64,000 bases of DNA from Myxococcales bacterium (GTDB taxonomy: Bacteria; Myxococcota_A; UBA796; GCA-2862545). Under the pieces are notes generated by a model. The model searched no databases. It was given only the letters and a program-made list of their open reading frames with translations, and was not told the DNA's origin. The position numbers and the translations under genes were made by a program. The stretch lies in contig JAHQVJ010000221.1 in assembly GCA_019634415.1 (NCBI GenBank), positions 1-64,000 on the forward strand, read 5' to 3'. How positions within the stretch are numbered: the first letter of the stretch is position 1; every line of letters begins with the position of its first letter. Shown piece by piece: positions 12,820-20,751 of this stretch.

Positions 12820-13796
12820 GCAGCCCACCGGCGACGGAGCCGGGCGTGCAGCTGCACCCACTCGTCGGGGTGCAGCCAGCTCGGATACAGCGCGAGCATC
12901 GCCCACGGGAAGATCCCGAGGTTCATGACGCCCGCCAGCACCACGTGGAACGTGGCCCCCGTGCCGATCCAGAGGAACTCGAGCCGATAGCGGTTCGCCC
13001 ACTGGCCCCACCGCCCCGCTCGCTCGGGATGGCGGCGCCACCACATCAGCAGGAACACCAGGGGGTAGGTCAGCTGGTAGAGCATGGTGGTGGCAGTGCC
13101 CAGCTGGGTCACGAAGTAGTAGGGCTGATGCCTCGCGAAGCTGAAGTCGTAGGCTGCGACCGCGGGATCCTGCAGCGCGTAGTAGAGCGCCGCGAAGTCG
13201 CCCATGGGCCACCAGGTGATGCCGGTCTTGAGGATCCCAGCGCTGAAGTACATCAGCACGAGCTGGCCGATGAGCAGTCGCCGTGGCCAGGCAGCGACGA
13301 GCTGGCCATCCCCCCACACGGTGCCGGTACGGATCCAGGCGTCGACCGACAGCCACCCGCCGGCGCGAGCGAAGGCGAACACGGTGAGCACCAGCCGGCA
13401 GAGACTGTCGATCCCGCGGTCGGAGTACGGCAGGATCGAGGCGAACTGGCTCCACGCGACCACCAGGACCAGCGCGCTGGTGCGGGTGAAGAAGCCCAGG
13501 GTGAAGGAGATGGCCGCCACGACGATGCAGGCGTGGAGGATCTGCGCACTGCCCACCGTGGCGGGGACGAGCGCGTAGTACAGCGGAGTGCCCTCCCGCA
13601 GCAGGGCATCGGACAGACCTCCCACCTCCGTCACGCCGAACAAGGGCACCACGAGGCCCAGGCGCCAGATCTCCAGGAAGTCGTACAGCACGCACAACCC
13701 CAGGGCGATCCGCACCAGCGCGATGGAGCGTGGGTGCTCGTGCTCGTCCCAGAAGTCCACCCAGGCGTGCCACCAGCGCTGTAGGCGTGCGCTCAT
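12816..13796 (-). CDS. HTTM-domain membrane protein (vitamin K-dependent gamma-carboxylase-like)
   Basis: A 326-residue polytopic membrane protein with about seven to eight hydrophobic segments. The opening FWDEHEHPRSIALVRIALGL and the later WPRRLLIGQLVLMYFSAGILK followed by WW.MGDFAALYYAL are typical of the HTTM domain, the membrane part shared with vitamin K-dependent gamma-glutamyl carboxylase. Bacterial HTTM proteins are mostly uncharacterised; carboxylation has not been shown for this short form, which lacks the large lumenal domain. ATG 13796 overlaps the upstream stop (ATGA), and its own stop overlaps the next gene's GTG, giving a translationally coupled operon. Confidence 0.85.
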   Translation of the reverse strand: MSARLQRWWHAWVDFWDEHEHPRSIALVRIALGLCVLYDFLEIWRLGLVVPLFGVTEVGGLSDALLREGTPLYYALVPATVGSAQILHACIVVAAISFTLGFFTRTSALVLVVAWSQFASILPYSDRGIDSLCRLVLTVFAFARAGGWLSVDAWIRTGTVWGDGQLVAAWPRRLLIGQLVLMYFSAGILKTGITWWPMGDFAALYYALQDPAVAAYDFSFARHQPYYFVTQLGTATTMLYQLTYPLVFLLMWWRRHPERAGRWGQWANRYRLEFLWIGTGATFHVVLAGVMNLGIFPWAMLALYPSWLHPDEWVQLHARLRRRWAA

Positions 13797-14470
13797 GGGG
13801 CTGCGTCCGGCTTCGCCTTAGGGCTGGTGGGAGCGTGATTCTCGCGCTTGTGATGGCGCAGCGCCCGGCGCTCTGCCTCGAAGACCTCGTCACTGCCGGG
13901 CGGTCGGGCCCGGCGCCGGTCCAGGTACAGACGCACGCGCTTCACGTCGGGAAGCTCTCTGAACACCTCCTTGGCCACCCACACACTGAAGCGCTTGTAG
14001 GTCCCCTTGGGCTCGTCGCGAACACCGTCCCACACCCCCCTGAGCCGGCGGTACTTGAAGACGTCGTCGCGCCAGCGGTGCTCGGGATGCAGCCTCCGAT
14101 ACAGCTCCTGCCAGGTGTCGCCATCGCCGCGCACCTCGATCACCAGGGTGTCGGGCTGCTGCGTCACCGAGGCGAACAGCCCCCACTGTTGGCTGCCGCG
14201 GATGGCCGAGAAGTAGGGCTTGAACGGCAGGCGCAGGGTCATCACGAGCTGCTTGAAGCCGTAGCCCACCGACCGGACCCGCTCCTGCAGCACGTCCGCG
14301 GGCATGGCCACCCCCACCTGCCCCAAGGTGGTGGACCAGCGCTGGAACTCCTCCTGGAACCAGGAGGGATCCTCCAGATCCTCCTCGTCGATGCGCGGGT
14401 AGGGAATGGCATACACCAGGTTCGCCACCACCACGATCAACAGGAGCACTGCGCGCAGCTGACGAGGCAC
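13793..14470 (-). CDS. hypothetical membrane-anchored protein, first gene of HTTM operon
   Basis: About 225 residues. I chose GTG 14470 because GGGAGGTGGGG lies directly upstream; an ATG at 14518 has no ribosome site and would read through a strong hairpin. One hydrophobic segment near the N-terminus (LRAVLLLIVVVANLVYAIPY) anchors the protein; the rest is a soluble, Arg-rich domain with many aromatic residues and a basic C-terminal tail. I do not recognise the family. Its stop overlaps the HTTM start, so it is likely a partner of that membrane protein. Confidence 0.6.
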   Translation of the reverse strand: MPRQLRAVLLLIVVVANLVYAIPYPRIDEEDLEDPSWFQEEFQRWSTTLGQVGVAMPADVLQERVRSVGYGFKQLVMTLRLPFKPYFSAIRGSQQWGLFASVTQQPDTLVIEVRGDGDTWQELYRRLHPEHRWRDDVFKYRRLRGVWDGVRDEPKGTYKRFSVWVAKEVFRELPDVKRVRLYLDRRRARPPGSDEVFEAERRALRHHKRENHAPTSPKAKPDAAP

Positions 14471-14482
14471 GCCCCACCTCCC

Positions 14483-14510
14483 GCGGGCCCCTAACCGAGG
14501 GGGGGCCCGC
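14483..14510. promoter_or_regulatory. strong GC hairpin upstream of the HTTM operon
   Basis: GCGGGCCCC and GGGGCCCGC form a perfect 9-bp stem with a 10-base loop, directly before the ribosome site of the gene starting at 14470. It sits in a gap between divergent genes, where a terminator would not be expected, so a leader or regulatory role is more likely. Confidence 0.35.
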
Positions 14511-14563
14511 ACACGCATGTTAGGGCGCGCCGGAACTCAACCGCTCGGTCCGAGGACGATCCC

Positions 14564-14989
14564 ATGCACTTTCTGCACTCCATGATCCGGGTGCGCGACC
14601 TGGATGCCGCCACGCACTTCTTCTGTGATCTGCTCGGACTGAAGGAGGTCCGGCGGCGCGATCACGAGGGCGGACGCTTCACGCTGGTGTTCCTCGAGAC
14701 GGGTGTCGAGGGCGACAAGGCTCAGATCGAGCTGACCTACAACTGGGATCAGGAAGAGCCGTACACCACAGGCCGGAACTTCGGCCACCTGGCCTTCGCC
14801 GTCGACGACATCTACGAGGTGTGCGAGCGCCTCGCGGCGGGCGGCGTCACCATCGCTCGGCCCCCGCGCGACGGGCGCATGGCCTTCGTGCGCAGCCCCG
14901 ACGAGATCTCCGTGGAGCTGCTGCAGCGCGGCGAGGCCCTCGAGGCCCGGGAGCCCTGGGCGTCGATGCCCAACGTCGGCAGCTGGTAG
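14564..14989 (+). CDS. gloA: lactoylglutathione lyase (glyoxalase I)
   Basis: A 141-residue VOC-superfamily enzyme converting the methylglyoxal-glutathione hemithioacetal to S-lactoylglutathione in the cytoplasm. It follows E. coli GloA closely: opening MHFLHSMIRVRDLD, then IELTYNWD, GHLAFAVDD and ISVELLQR. The four metal ligands are in place (H5, E56, H75, E118). Length is normal for the short, single-domain bacterial type; the loop pattern resembles the Ni-dependent E. coli form. The next gene starts at GTG 14989, sharing its last base with this stop codon. Confidence 0.92.
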   Translation: MHFLHSMIRVRDLDAATHFFCDLLGLKEVRRRDHEGGRFTLVFLETGVEGDKAQIELTYNWDQEEPYTTGRNFGHLAFAVDDIYEVCERLAAGGVTIARPPRDGRMAFVRSPDEISVELLQRGEALEAREPWASMPNVGSW

Positions 14990-16140
14990 TGCCTGCACGG
15001 CCCTTCGATCTCGTGCTGTTCGGGGCGACGGGCTTCATGGGCCGGCTGGTGGCGGAGCGGATCCTGGCCACGGCTCCAGCGGGTCTCACTTGGGCCATCG
15101 CGGGGCGCGACCCGCGCAAGCTCATGGACGTCAAGATGGCCCTGGTCGGGGCCGATCGACGCGCCGCCTCGGTGGGGCTGATCACGGCAGATGCACGCTC
15201 GCCCGAGTCACTGGCGCTGCTCGCAGAGCAGACACACGTGCTGGCCTCCACGGTGGGGCCCTTCGCCCTGTGGGGAGAGGCCGTGGTGGCTGCCTGCGTG
15301 CAGCAGCGAACGCACTACCTGGACATCGCGGCCGAGCCAGCGTTCGTGCGCAACGTGGCGCACCTCTTCGATCGGGACGCTCGTCGGCGCGGGGTGACGC
15401 TGGTGTGCTGTTGTGGCTTCGACGCCGTTCCAGCGGACGTGGGCACCCACCACGTGGTGCAGCAGCTCGACGAGGGACCGCGACGGGTGCTGGCCTACCT
15501 GCGCACGCGCACCCACCCGACGGGGGGCTCGTGGGCGAGCCAACTGGCGGTGGTCGCTGGCTCCGGGCGCCGCCCTCCAGGCTCCCTGCCGAGACGGGGC
15601 AACGAGCCAAGCATGCACAGAGCGCCTGAAGAGGCGAGCGGCGGCTATGCCCTGCCGCTGCACTCCGTGGATCCCACGGTGGTGCGCTGCACGGCCCGAT
15701 CCCTGGCCTCGGTCTACGGTGGCGACTTCGTGTACGGCCACTACCTGCGCATGGCCTCCAAGCGACGGATCGCCACTGCGCTCGCCGGACGAGGCGCGAT
15801 GGCCGTGGCGGCGCGCATGCCCTTTGGCACACGCACGCTACGGCGCTCCCTCCCTGCGGGCGAGGGACCGAGCGACGCAGATCGGCAGCACGCCTACTTC
15901 GATCTCACCCTGGTGGGGACCACCCCCTCGCAGCGGGTGATCACACGCATCTCTGGGGGCGACCCAGGCACCACGGTGACGAGCGAGATCTTCGCGGCAT
16001 GCGCACAGCGGCTGGCCGACCGGCAGGGCACAGCTCCGGGCCGCACGGGGCTTCTCACCCCGATGCTGGCGTTCGGAGACGCACTCCCGCCGATGCTCGC
16101 CGAGCTCGGCATGCCCATCACGACGCTGTCGCTGACCTAG
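14989..16140 (+). CDS. saccharopine dehydrogenase-like / trans-acting enoyl reductase family protein
   Basis: A 383-residue protein with an N-terminal NAD(P)-binding Rossmann fold (DLVLFGATGFMGRLVAERIL at about residues 7-26). It continues with features of the SCCPDH-type family: STVGPFALWGEAVV, THYLDIAAEP and LVCCCGFDAVPADVG. Relatives include mycobacterial trans-acting enoyl reductases in lipid synthesis and eukaryotic SCCPDH; most bacterial members have no proven substrate. GTG 14989 overlaps the glyoxalase stop (TAGTG), so the two are translationally coupled, although a shared pathway is not obvious. It converges on the repeat lipoprotein at 16149. Confidence 0.82.
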   Translation: MPARPFDLVLFGATGFMGRLVAERILATAPAGLTWAIAGRDPRKLMDVKMALVGADRRAASVGLITADARSPESLALLAEQTHVLASTVGPFALWGEAVVAACVQQRTHYLDIAAEPAFVRNVAHLFDRDARRRGVTLVCCCGFDAVPADVGTHHVVQQLDEGPRRVLAYLRTRTHPTGGSWASQLAVVAGSGRRPPGSLPRRGNEPSMHRAPEEASGGYALPLHSVDPTVVRCTARSLASVYGGDFVYGHYLRMASKRRIATALAGRGAMAVAARMPFGTRTLRRSLPAGEGPSDADRQHAYFDLTLVGTTPSQRVITRISGGDPGTTVTSEIFAACAQRLADRQGTAPGRTGLLTPMLAFGDALPPMLAELGMPITTLSLT

Positions 16141-16148
16141 CGAGCTGA

Positions 16149-16595
16149 TCAGGGGCCGCTGCCGGAGGACGTGCCCGAGCCGCCACCGCCACCGGTGCCC
16201 TTGCCCGAGCCACCAGCGCCGGTGCCCTTGCCGGAGCCACCACCGCCCTTGCCCTTGCCCGAGCCGCCAGCGCCGGTGCCCTTGCCGGAGCCACCGCCAC
16301 CACCCTTGCCCTTGCCCGAGCCACCACCGCCGGTACCCACGCCAGAGCCAGTGCCGGCTCCAGTGCCGGTGCCAGCACCCGTGCCCGTGCCCGTGCCCGA
16401 GTCCTGGCCAGTCTCCTGGGTCCAGGCCGTGTCACCATCGGCATCGGAGTCCGCGTCCGCATCTGCGTCCGCGTCGACGTCGGCATCGGCCGCGTCAGTC
16501 TCGGGTTTGGTGCCGTCGACACCGGTGATGGGGGTGCCGTTGCAGGCCACAAAGATCAAGAAAGCGCCAGAAAGAATCGCTCGGGAGAAGACCAT
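16149..16595 (-). CDS. low-complexity lipoprotein with Asp-Ala and Gly-Ser-Gly-Lys repeats
   Basis: A 148-residue protein with signal peptide and lipobox (LIFVACNG, Cys about residue 18). After the Cys comes a DADAD-type acidic run, then a long glycine-rich tail built from GSGKGTGAG and GSGKGKGGG units, repeated about two and a half times as an 18-residue period. Such lipoproteins are typical of Myxococcota, where the acidic linker separates the membrane anchor from a surface part; here the surface part is only a flexible, positively charged chain. No fold or enzyme domain is visible. Opposite-strand open frames here are proline-rich shadows of the glycine codons. Confidence 0.7.
   Translation of the reverse strand: MVFSRAILSGAFLIFVACNGTPITGVDGTKPETDAADADVDADADADADSDADGDTAWTQETGQDSGTGTGTGAGTGTGAGTGSGVGTGGGGSGKGKGGGGGSGKGTGAGGSGKGKGGGGSGKGTGAGGSGKGTGGGGGSGTSSGSGP
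16180..16400. repeat. coding minisatellite (Gly-Ser-Gly-Lys units)
   Basis: Imperfect tandem copies of a roughly 54-base unit within the lipoprotein gene at 16149-16595. Unit length is a multiple of three, so copy-number change keeps the frame. Confidence 0.7.
16435..16500. repeat. coding hexanucleotide-like repeat (Asp-Ala codons)
   Basis: Runs of GCATCG, GCGTCC and GCATCT hexamers that encode the acidic Asp-Ala stretch on the minus strand of the same lipoprotein. The pattern matches the one at 58497-58620. Confidence 0.65.
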
Positions 16596-16699
16596 GGTTG
16601 CTCCGTCTCAGAATCACAGCAGACAGGGAGTGAAACGAGCGCCTGCAGCCTACTCGATAAGGGGCTGCACAGCCAAACCAATTCCTAACGGAGGGTGAC

Positions 16700-17128
16700 A
16701 TGGCGGACCGCGAATTCGCGACGAACCGGGCACCGAAGCCGGTTGGCCCCTACCCCCATGCACGGCGCGTGGGACCGCTGTTGTTCGTGAGCGGGATGGG
16801 GCCTCGGCAGCCGGGCACCGACGCGATCCCCGGGGGTGCGATCCGCGACGCCGACGGACGGCCCAGGGACTACGACGTGTCCGCCCAGACCCGAGCGACC
16901 ATCGAGAACATCCGCACCGTGCTCGAGGAATCGGGGGCCAGCCTGGAGCACGTGGTGGACGTGACCGTGTTCCTGGTGGACATGGATCGCGACTTCGCCG
17001 ACTTCAACGCCGTCTACGGAGAGTTCTTCTCCACGATCCGGCCCACCCGCACCACCGTGGCAGTGCGAGCGCTGCCCACCCCCATCGCGGTGGAGCTGAA
17101 GGTGCTCGCCTGGGTGGGCGAGCCGTGA
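16700..17128 (+). CDS. amnD: RidA-family 2-aminomuconate deaminase-like protein
   Basis: A 142-residue YjgF/YER057c/UK114 (RidA) protein. Within that family it resembles 2-aminomuconate deaminases (AmnD/NbaF type): NRAPKPVGPYPHARRVG at the N-terminus, LLFVSGMGPRQPGT, and the end RALPTPIAVELKVLA. Those enzymes convert 2-aminomuconate to 4-oxalocrotonate plus ammonia in aminophenol and 3-hydroxyanthranilate breakdown. The presence 3 kb away of genes resembling both subunits of 2-aminophenol 1,6-dioxygenase supports this reading over a generic enamine/imine deaminase. Its stop overlaps the start of the KynB-like gene (GTGA). GGAGGGTGAC precedes the ATG. Confidence 0.8.
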   Translation: MADREFATNRAPKPVGPYPHARRVGPLLFVSGMGPRQPGTDAIPGGAIRDADGRPRDYDVSAQTRATIENIRTVLEESGASLEHVVDVTVFLVDMDRDFADFNAVYGEFFSTIRPTRTTVAVRALPTPIAVELKVLAWVGEP

Positions 17129-17742
17129 AGCTCATCGACATCAGCCCCACTCTGTCGGAGCGCACCGCCGTGTGGCCGGGCGACGTAGGGTTCTCGCGCT
17201 CCGTGGCGCTGTCCATCGCCGATGGCGCCAACATCGACCTGTCCTCGATCCACACCACGGTGCACATCGGCGCCCACACCGACGCTCCCAGCCACTACGC
17301 GGCTGGCGGACAGGACATCGCCCAGCGCCCCCTGGAGCTGTACTACGGGCCCTGTCAGGTGATCAGCGCCGACGTGGGCCGGGGCGAGCGGATCCGGCCC
17401 GAGCACCTGTCGGTACCCGTCACCGCGCCGCGCGTGCTGTTCAAGACGGGCACGTTCCCCGATCCCGATGTGTTCAACGAGGACTTCGCCGCGCTGTCGC
17501 CAGAGCTGATCGCGCACCTCGCGGGCGAGGGGGTGCGGCTGGTGGGGCTCGACACGCCGTCGGTGGACCTGTGCCACGATCAGGAGCTGCTCACCCACAC
17601 CGCCATCGCGTCGCACGACATGGCGATCCTGGAGGGGGTGGTGCTGACGGACGTGGCGGATGGGCAGTACACCCTCATCGCGCTGCCCCTGAAGCTGCAG
17701 GACGCCGACGCCTCCCCGGTCAGGGCCGTGCTGGTGGCGTGA
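17125..17742 (+). CDS. kynB: KynB-type cyclase/arylformamidase
   Basis: A 205-residue protein of the Cyclase (PF04199) family that includes bacterial kynurenine formamidase, which hydrolyses N-formylkynurenine to kynurenine. The divalent-metal motif HxGxHxD is at residues 47-53 (HIGAHTD), and DTPSVD (about 148-153) and TDVADG near the end match KynB positions. Length is as expected. It starts at GTG 17125 inside the stop of the RidA gene, so it belongs to the same unit. No tryptophan dioxygenase or kynureninase is in the window, so it may instead open another cyclic or formylated amide. Its 3' end overlaps the convergent nucleoside hydrolase by 23 bases. Confidence 0.8.
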   Translation: MKLIDISPTLSERTAVWPGDVGFSRSVALSIADGANIDLSSIHTTVHIGAHTDAPSHYAAGGQDIAQRPLELYYGPCQVISADVGRGERIRPEHLSVPVTAPRVLFKTGTFPDPDVFNEDFAALSPELIAHLAGEGVRLVGLDTPSVDLCHDQELLTHTAIASHDMAILEGVVLTDVADGQYTLIALPLKLQDADASPVRAVLVA

Positions 17743-18661
17743 TCCCGAGCAGCGTGTCCAGGAAGGCGACTCGGTCGTAGCCGATCAGGATGGTGGCGTT
17801 CCGCTCCGCAGGGGGGGCGAGGCGCGAGCCCCACTTGCCCTTCTGCCGGTACAGCTCGACCTCGGCCCAGGTCCCGATCTCGGGGGTGAGCGCGCAACAG
17901 GCCGCGAGCGGATCGTGAAACGCCTTGCCCTCGGGCTTGCGGCGCAGGTAGTGCTCCATGCCGCGATGAACGAGCTGCAGCGAGTGACGGTGCGCGCCGT
18001 CGGCCAAGGCCTCGATCCGAGCCCCCACGGTCTCGTGGAGTTCACCGTCGTAGACCACACCGTGGCACACGTTCTTCGAGACGAACCGACGGTGGAGGAT
18101 GCGTGGATCAGCGAGCGCCAGCAGCGCCGAGCGCGGATCGCCGTTGAGGTTGTAGGTGGGGCAGGTGGTGAGGCCTCGGAACTTCTCGAGCTGCTGCTCG
18201 GCAGGGACCACCCCCTCCCCTGCGAAGCCCCCCTGCGCCACCCAGCGAAATCGCAGGTCGGCGTCCTCGTCGTTGCGGAGCAGGGCGCCCAGGTTCTTCA
18301 GAGGCGCGCCCGTCACGAGCACGGTGTCGGCGTCGAGGTGGTCTCGGAGCACCTGCCAGCCCACCGCGGCATCGCGTCGGGGCTCGAGCTCGCCCAGGAA
18401 CCGCCAGTGCCAGCTCGACACACAGGTGACGTAGCGCTCCTCGGGCGTGCCACGGGCCTTCACGTGGTCCAGGTCGAAGGCCCCGACGGGCAGATCTCGA
18501 TCGAAGCGGCGCACCACCTCGCGCACCACCGCCACCTGATGGGGTGTGCCCGGCGTGACCGTCACAGCACGCAGCTCCACCGCTGGGTGACCCAGCAGGA
18601 GGATCAACGTGAGCACGTCGTCCGGGTCACCGGTCTCCATGTCGAACACGAGGCGTGGCAC
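17720..18661 (-). CDS. inosine/uridine-type nucleoside hydrolase family protein
   Basis: A 313-residue protein opening with the calcium-binding signature of nucleoside hydrolases in variant form (FDMETGDPDDVLTL at residues 6-19). The family cleaves the N-glycosidic bond of ribonucleosides to give ribose and a free base. TGAPLKNLGALL and FHDPLAACCALTPE are also typical. The base specificity cannot be read. It is transcribed against the kynB-like gene and away from the asparaginase-family gene, with only 30 bases between the divergent starts. A role in releasing a pyridine or pyrimidine base for the neighbouring ring-cleavage genes is conceivable but speculative. Confidence 0.82.
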   Translation of the reverse strand: MPRLVFDMETGDPDDVLTLILLLGHPAVELRAVTVTPGTPHQVAVVREVVRRFDRDLPVGAFDLDHVKARGTPEERYVTCVSSWHWRFLGELEPRRDAAVGWQVLRDHLDADTVLVTGAPLKNLGALLRNDEDADLRFRWVAQGGFAGEGVVPAEQQLEKFRGLTTCPTYNLNGDPRSALLALADPRILHRRFVSKNVCHGVVYDGELHETVGARIEALADGAHRHSLQLVHRGMEHYLRRKPEGKAFHDPLAACCALTPEIGTWAEVELYRQKGKWGSRLAPPAERNATILIGYDRVAFLDTLLGITPPARP

Positions 18662-18691
18662 GGGTTACGTCCTGCGCTTGCGGGAGGGTGG

Positions 18692-19828
18692 GTGTCCACG
18701 ACCAGCAACCCCAGCGCGGTGGCCGGTTCACGGCCGGGAAGCCGAATCTTCCCCGACACGCCGCTTGGCGAGCGCATCGAGGGAGTCGCCACCGGGCGCG
18801 ACGTGGAGTGGGAGCCCCTGGTGGACTATCGCCGCAACGGCGTGAGCGAGACCACCATCCACGGCGCCGTGGCGTGGGCCACCCCCACCGAAGTGGTGCA
18901 CTCCTTCGGCGGCAACGTGCTCTGCTACGGCCGCTCCATGATGAAGCCCTTCACGATGAAGGTGTTCGCCGAGGAGCTGAAGGACTGCAGCTGGGAGCAG
19001 AAGGCCATCGCCGTGGCCAGCCACAACGGCGACACCGAGCACGTGCGAGCCGCTCAGTCGCTGCTCCCCGCCTCGGATCGAGGGCTCATGCGCACGCCAC
19101 TGGACGTGCCCCTGGTGCAGTTCGGGCGGCAGGTCCGCCGACCGCGCCGCTGGTACCACACCTGCTCGGGCGAGCACGCGGCCATCCTGCGAGGCTGCCG
19201 CGCCAAGGGTTGGGATCGAGTGGGCTACACGCTTCCCTCCCACCCGCTGTTCCCTGCCTTCGTCACCGTGCTGCAGCGCTTCCTGGGCCCGAGCTGGACG
19301 CCGGTGCGGGTGGCGCGCGACGGCTGCGGCCTGCCCACGGTGTCGAACACCGTCGGTGAGCTGGCTCGGTGCTTCGCAGGCCTGGCAGCGGTACGCGACG
19401 AGGACTGGATCTGGGAGGCCATGGCGCGCCATCCCGATCTGGTGGGCGGCTTCAACCGCCTGGACTCCACGGTGATCAAGGCGTGCGAGGGTCGCGTGGT
19501 GGCCAAGGAGGGGGCAGACGGGCTGCTCGGCCTGTCGGTTGTACACGACGACTTCCCCGACGGGCTGGGGATCACCGTCAAGATCGCCCACGGCTGGAAC
19601 CCGCAGGCCACCTGGTACGTCGCCCGTGCCATCCTGGGGGTCTTGGGCTTCGACGTGCGGAACCCCTACCCCCTCCACCGCCAGAAGGCCTTCATCGTGC
19701 CGGAGCTGGTGCCGCCCGATCGCCGCGAGACCTTGAGCAGCATCCCCACCTGGGACGAGTGGGATCCCGACTCGGACCGCTGGTACTGGGACTGGCAGGA
19801 CTACCTTCCCTCCCCCGGAGGCGTCTGA
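18692..19828 (+). CDS. asparaginase-II family (PF06089-type) amidohydrolase
   Basis: A 378-residue protein resembling the L-asparaginase II family of Rhizobium etli type, which is unrelated to E. coli AnsB. Recognisable segments: CYGRSMMKPFTMKVF, AIAVASHNGDTEHVRAAQSLL, WYHTCSGEHAAILRGCRAKGW, DGCGLPT and VVAKEGADGLLGLS. GTG 18692 is chosen because GGGAGGG lies just upstream; ATG codons further in would cut into the conserved region. Its stop overlaps the dioxygenase beta-subunit start (TGATG), so it is the first gene of a four-gene unit ending in the multiheme cytochrome. An amidase for an aromatic or pyridine amide would fit the context, but asparagine hydrolysis is the only activity known for the family. 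Confidence 0.78.
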   Translation: MSTTSNPSAVAGSRPGSRIFPDTPLGERIEGVATGRDVEWEPLVDYRRNGVSETTIHGAVAWATPTEVVHSFGGNVLCYGRSMMKPFTMKVFAEELKDCSWEQKAIAVASHNGDTEHVRAAQSLLPASDRGLMRTPLDVPLVQFGRQVRRPRRWYHTCSGEHAAILRGCRAKGWDRVGYTLPSHPLFPAFVTVLQRFLGPSWTPVRVARDGCGLPTVSNTVGELARCFAGLAAVRDEDWIWEAMARHPDLVGGFNRLDSTVIKACEGRVVAKEGADGLLGLSVVHDDFPDGLGITVKIAHGWNPQATWYVARAILGVLGFDVRNPYPLHRQKAFIVPELVPPDRRETLSSIPTWDEWDPDSDRWYWDWQDYLPSPGGV

Positions 19829-20751
19829 TGGGACAGATCGTGTTCGGCGCGCTGGCGCCCCATCCTCCCCACCTGGTCTACGCGGAGAACCCTCCGCAGA
19901 ACGAGCCCGAGGCCGAGTGCGGCTGGGAGACGCTGCGCTGGGGCTACGAGCGGCTCCGCGCCGATCTCGCCGACATCGAGTACGACTCGATCGTCGTGCT
20001 GTCCCCTCACTGGCAGACCTATGTGGGCACCCACTTCCTCGGCGTGCCCCACTTCGACTCCCTGAGCGTCGACCCCGTCTTCCCCAACCTGTTCCGCTTC
20101 CGCTACGAGCTCGACGTGGACGTGGCGCTGTCGGAGCAGCTGTGCGCCTCGGCGGCGGAGGAAGGGCTGGTCACCAAGATGATGCGCAACCCCGACTTCC
20201 GCGTGGACTACGGCACCATCGTGAGCTGCCACCTCACGAACCCGTCGTGGAACAAGCCCGTCGTGAGCATCAGCTCCCAGCGCTCCACCGCGTTCTACAA
20301 CGTCGACGTGATGCAGGAGCAGATGGTGGCGCTGGGCCGAGCCACACGACGCGCCATCGAGAACAGCGATCGCCGCGTGGTGGTACTGGCCAGCGAGTCG
20401 CTGTCGCATCGTCACTTCGTGACCGAGGCCGACGTTCCCGAGGACATGTCGCGCGAGCACATCACCAACCACCACCAGTACCTGTGGGACATGAAGCTCG
20501 TGGACCTGCTGCGGCAGGGCAAGTCCCGCCGGGTGGTGGAGATCATGCCGGAGTTCACCGAGCACGCCGTGAGCGAGACGGATTCCGGTGCCCTCACCTG
20601 GCTGATCGCCGCCCTCGACTACCCCGAGTACGCCGCTCGCATGTACGGCTACGGCACCGTGATCGGCACGGGCAACGCCGTGATGGGCTGGGTTCCCGAA
20701 GACCCTGCGCCCAAGGCGAGGGCCCGCCAGCCGAAGGCTGCACGGCCATGA
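19828..20751 (+). CDS. amnB: 2-aminophenol 1,6-dioxygenase-like beta (catalytic) subunit
   Basis: A 307-residue class III extradiol dioxygenase (LigB fold). It resembles AmnB over its whole length: LAPHPPHLVYAENPPQNEP, LSPHWQTYVGTHFLGVP, KMMRNPDFRVDYGTI and the C-terminal YGTVIGTGNAVMGW. The non-haem Fe(II) ligands H12 and H61 are present at the LigB positions. AmnAB opens the ring of 2-aminophenol with O2 to give 2-aminomuconic 6-semialdehyde. ATG 19828 overlaps the stop of the asparaginase-family gene, and its own stop overlaps the alpha subunit (ATGA). Substrate could be a related aminophenol or 3-hydroxyanthranilate-like compound. Confidence 0.87.
   Translation: MGQIVFGALAPHPPHLVYAENPPQNEPEAECGWETLRWGYERLRADLADIEYDSIVVLSPHWQTYVGTHFLGVPHFDSLSVDPVFPNLFRFRYELDVDVALSEQLCASAAEEGLVTKMMRNPDFRVDYGTIVSCHLTNPSWNKPVVSISSQRSTAFYNVDVMQEQMVALGRATRRAIENSDRRVVVLASESLSHRHFVTEADVPEDMSREHITNHHQYLWDMKLVDLLRQGKSRRVVEIMPEFTEHAVSETDSGALTWLIAALDYPEYAARMYGYGTVIGTGNAVMGWVPEDPAPKARARQPKAARP

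Noticed and set aside
13793..14518. ATG 14518 as start of the first HTTM-operon gene
   Set aside because: No ribosome site and the region codes a strong hairpin; GTG 14470 has GGGAGGTGGGG.
16180..16400. Possible CRISPR array from regularly repeated units
   Set aside because: Units are contiguous without spacers, in frame and encode Gly-Ser-Gly-Lys repeats.
16171..16698. Plus-strand PEP/PLP-rich frame
   Set aside because: It is the complement of the glycine-rich tail of the lipoprotein and has no credible start.
17915..18691. Upstream extension of the asparaginase-family frame
   Set aside because: It lies opposite the nucleoside hydrolase and lacks homology-like features; GTG 18692 has a ribosome site.
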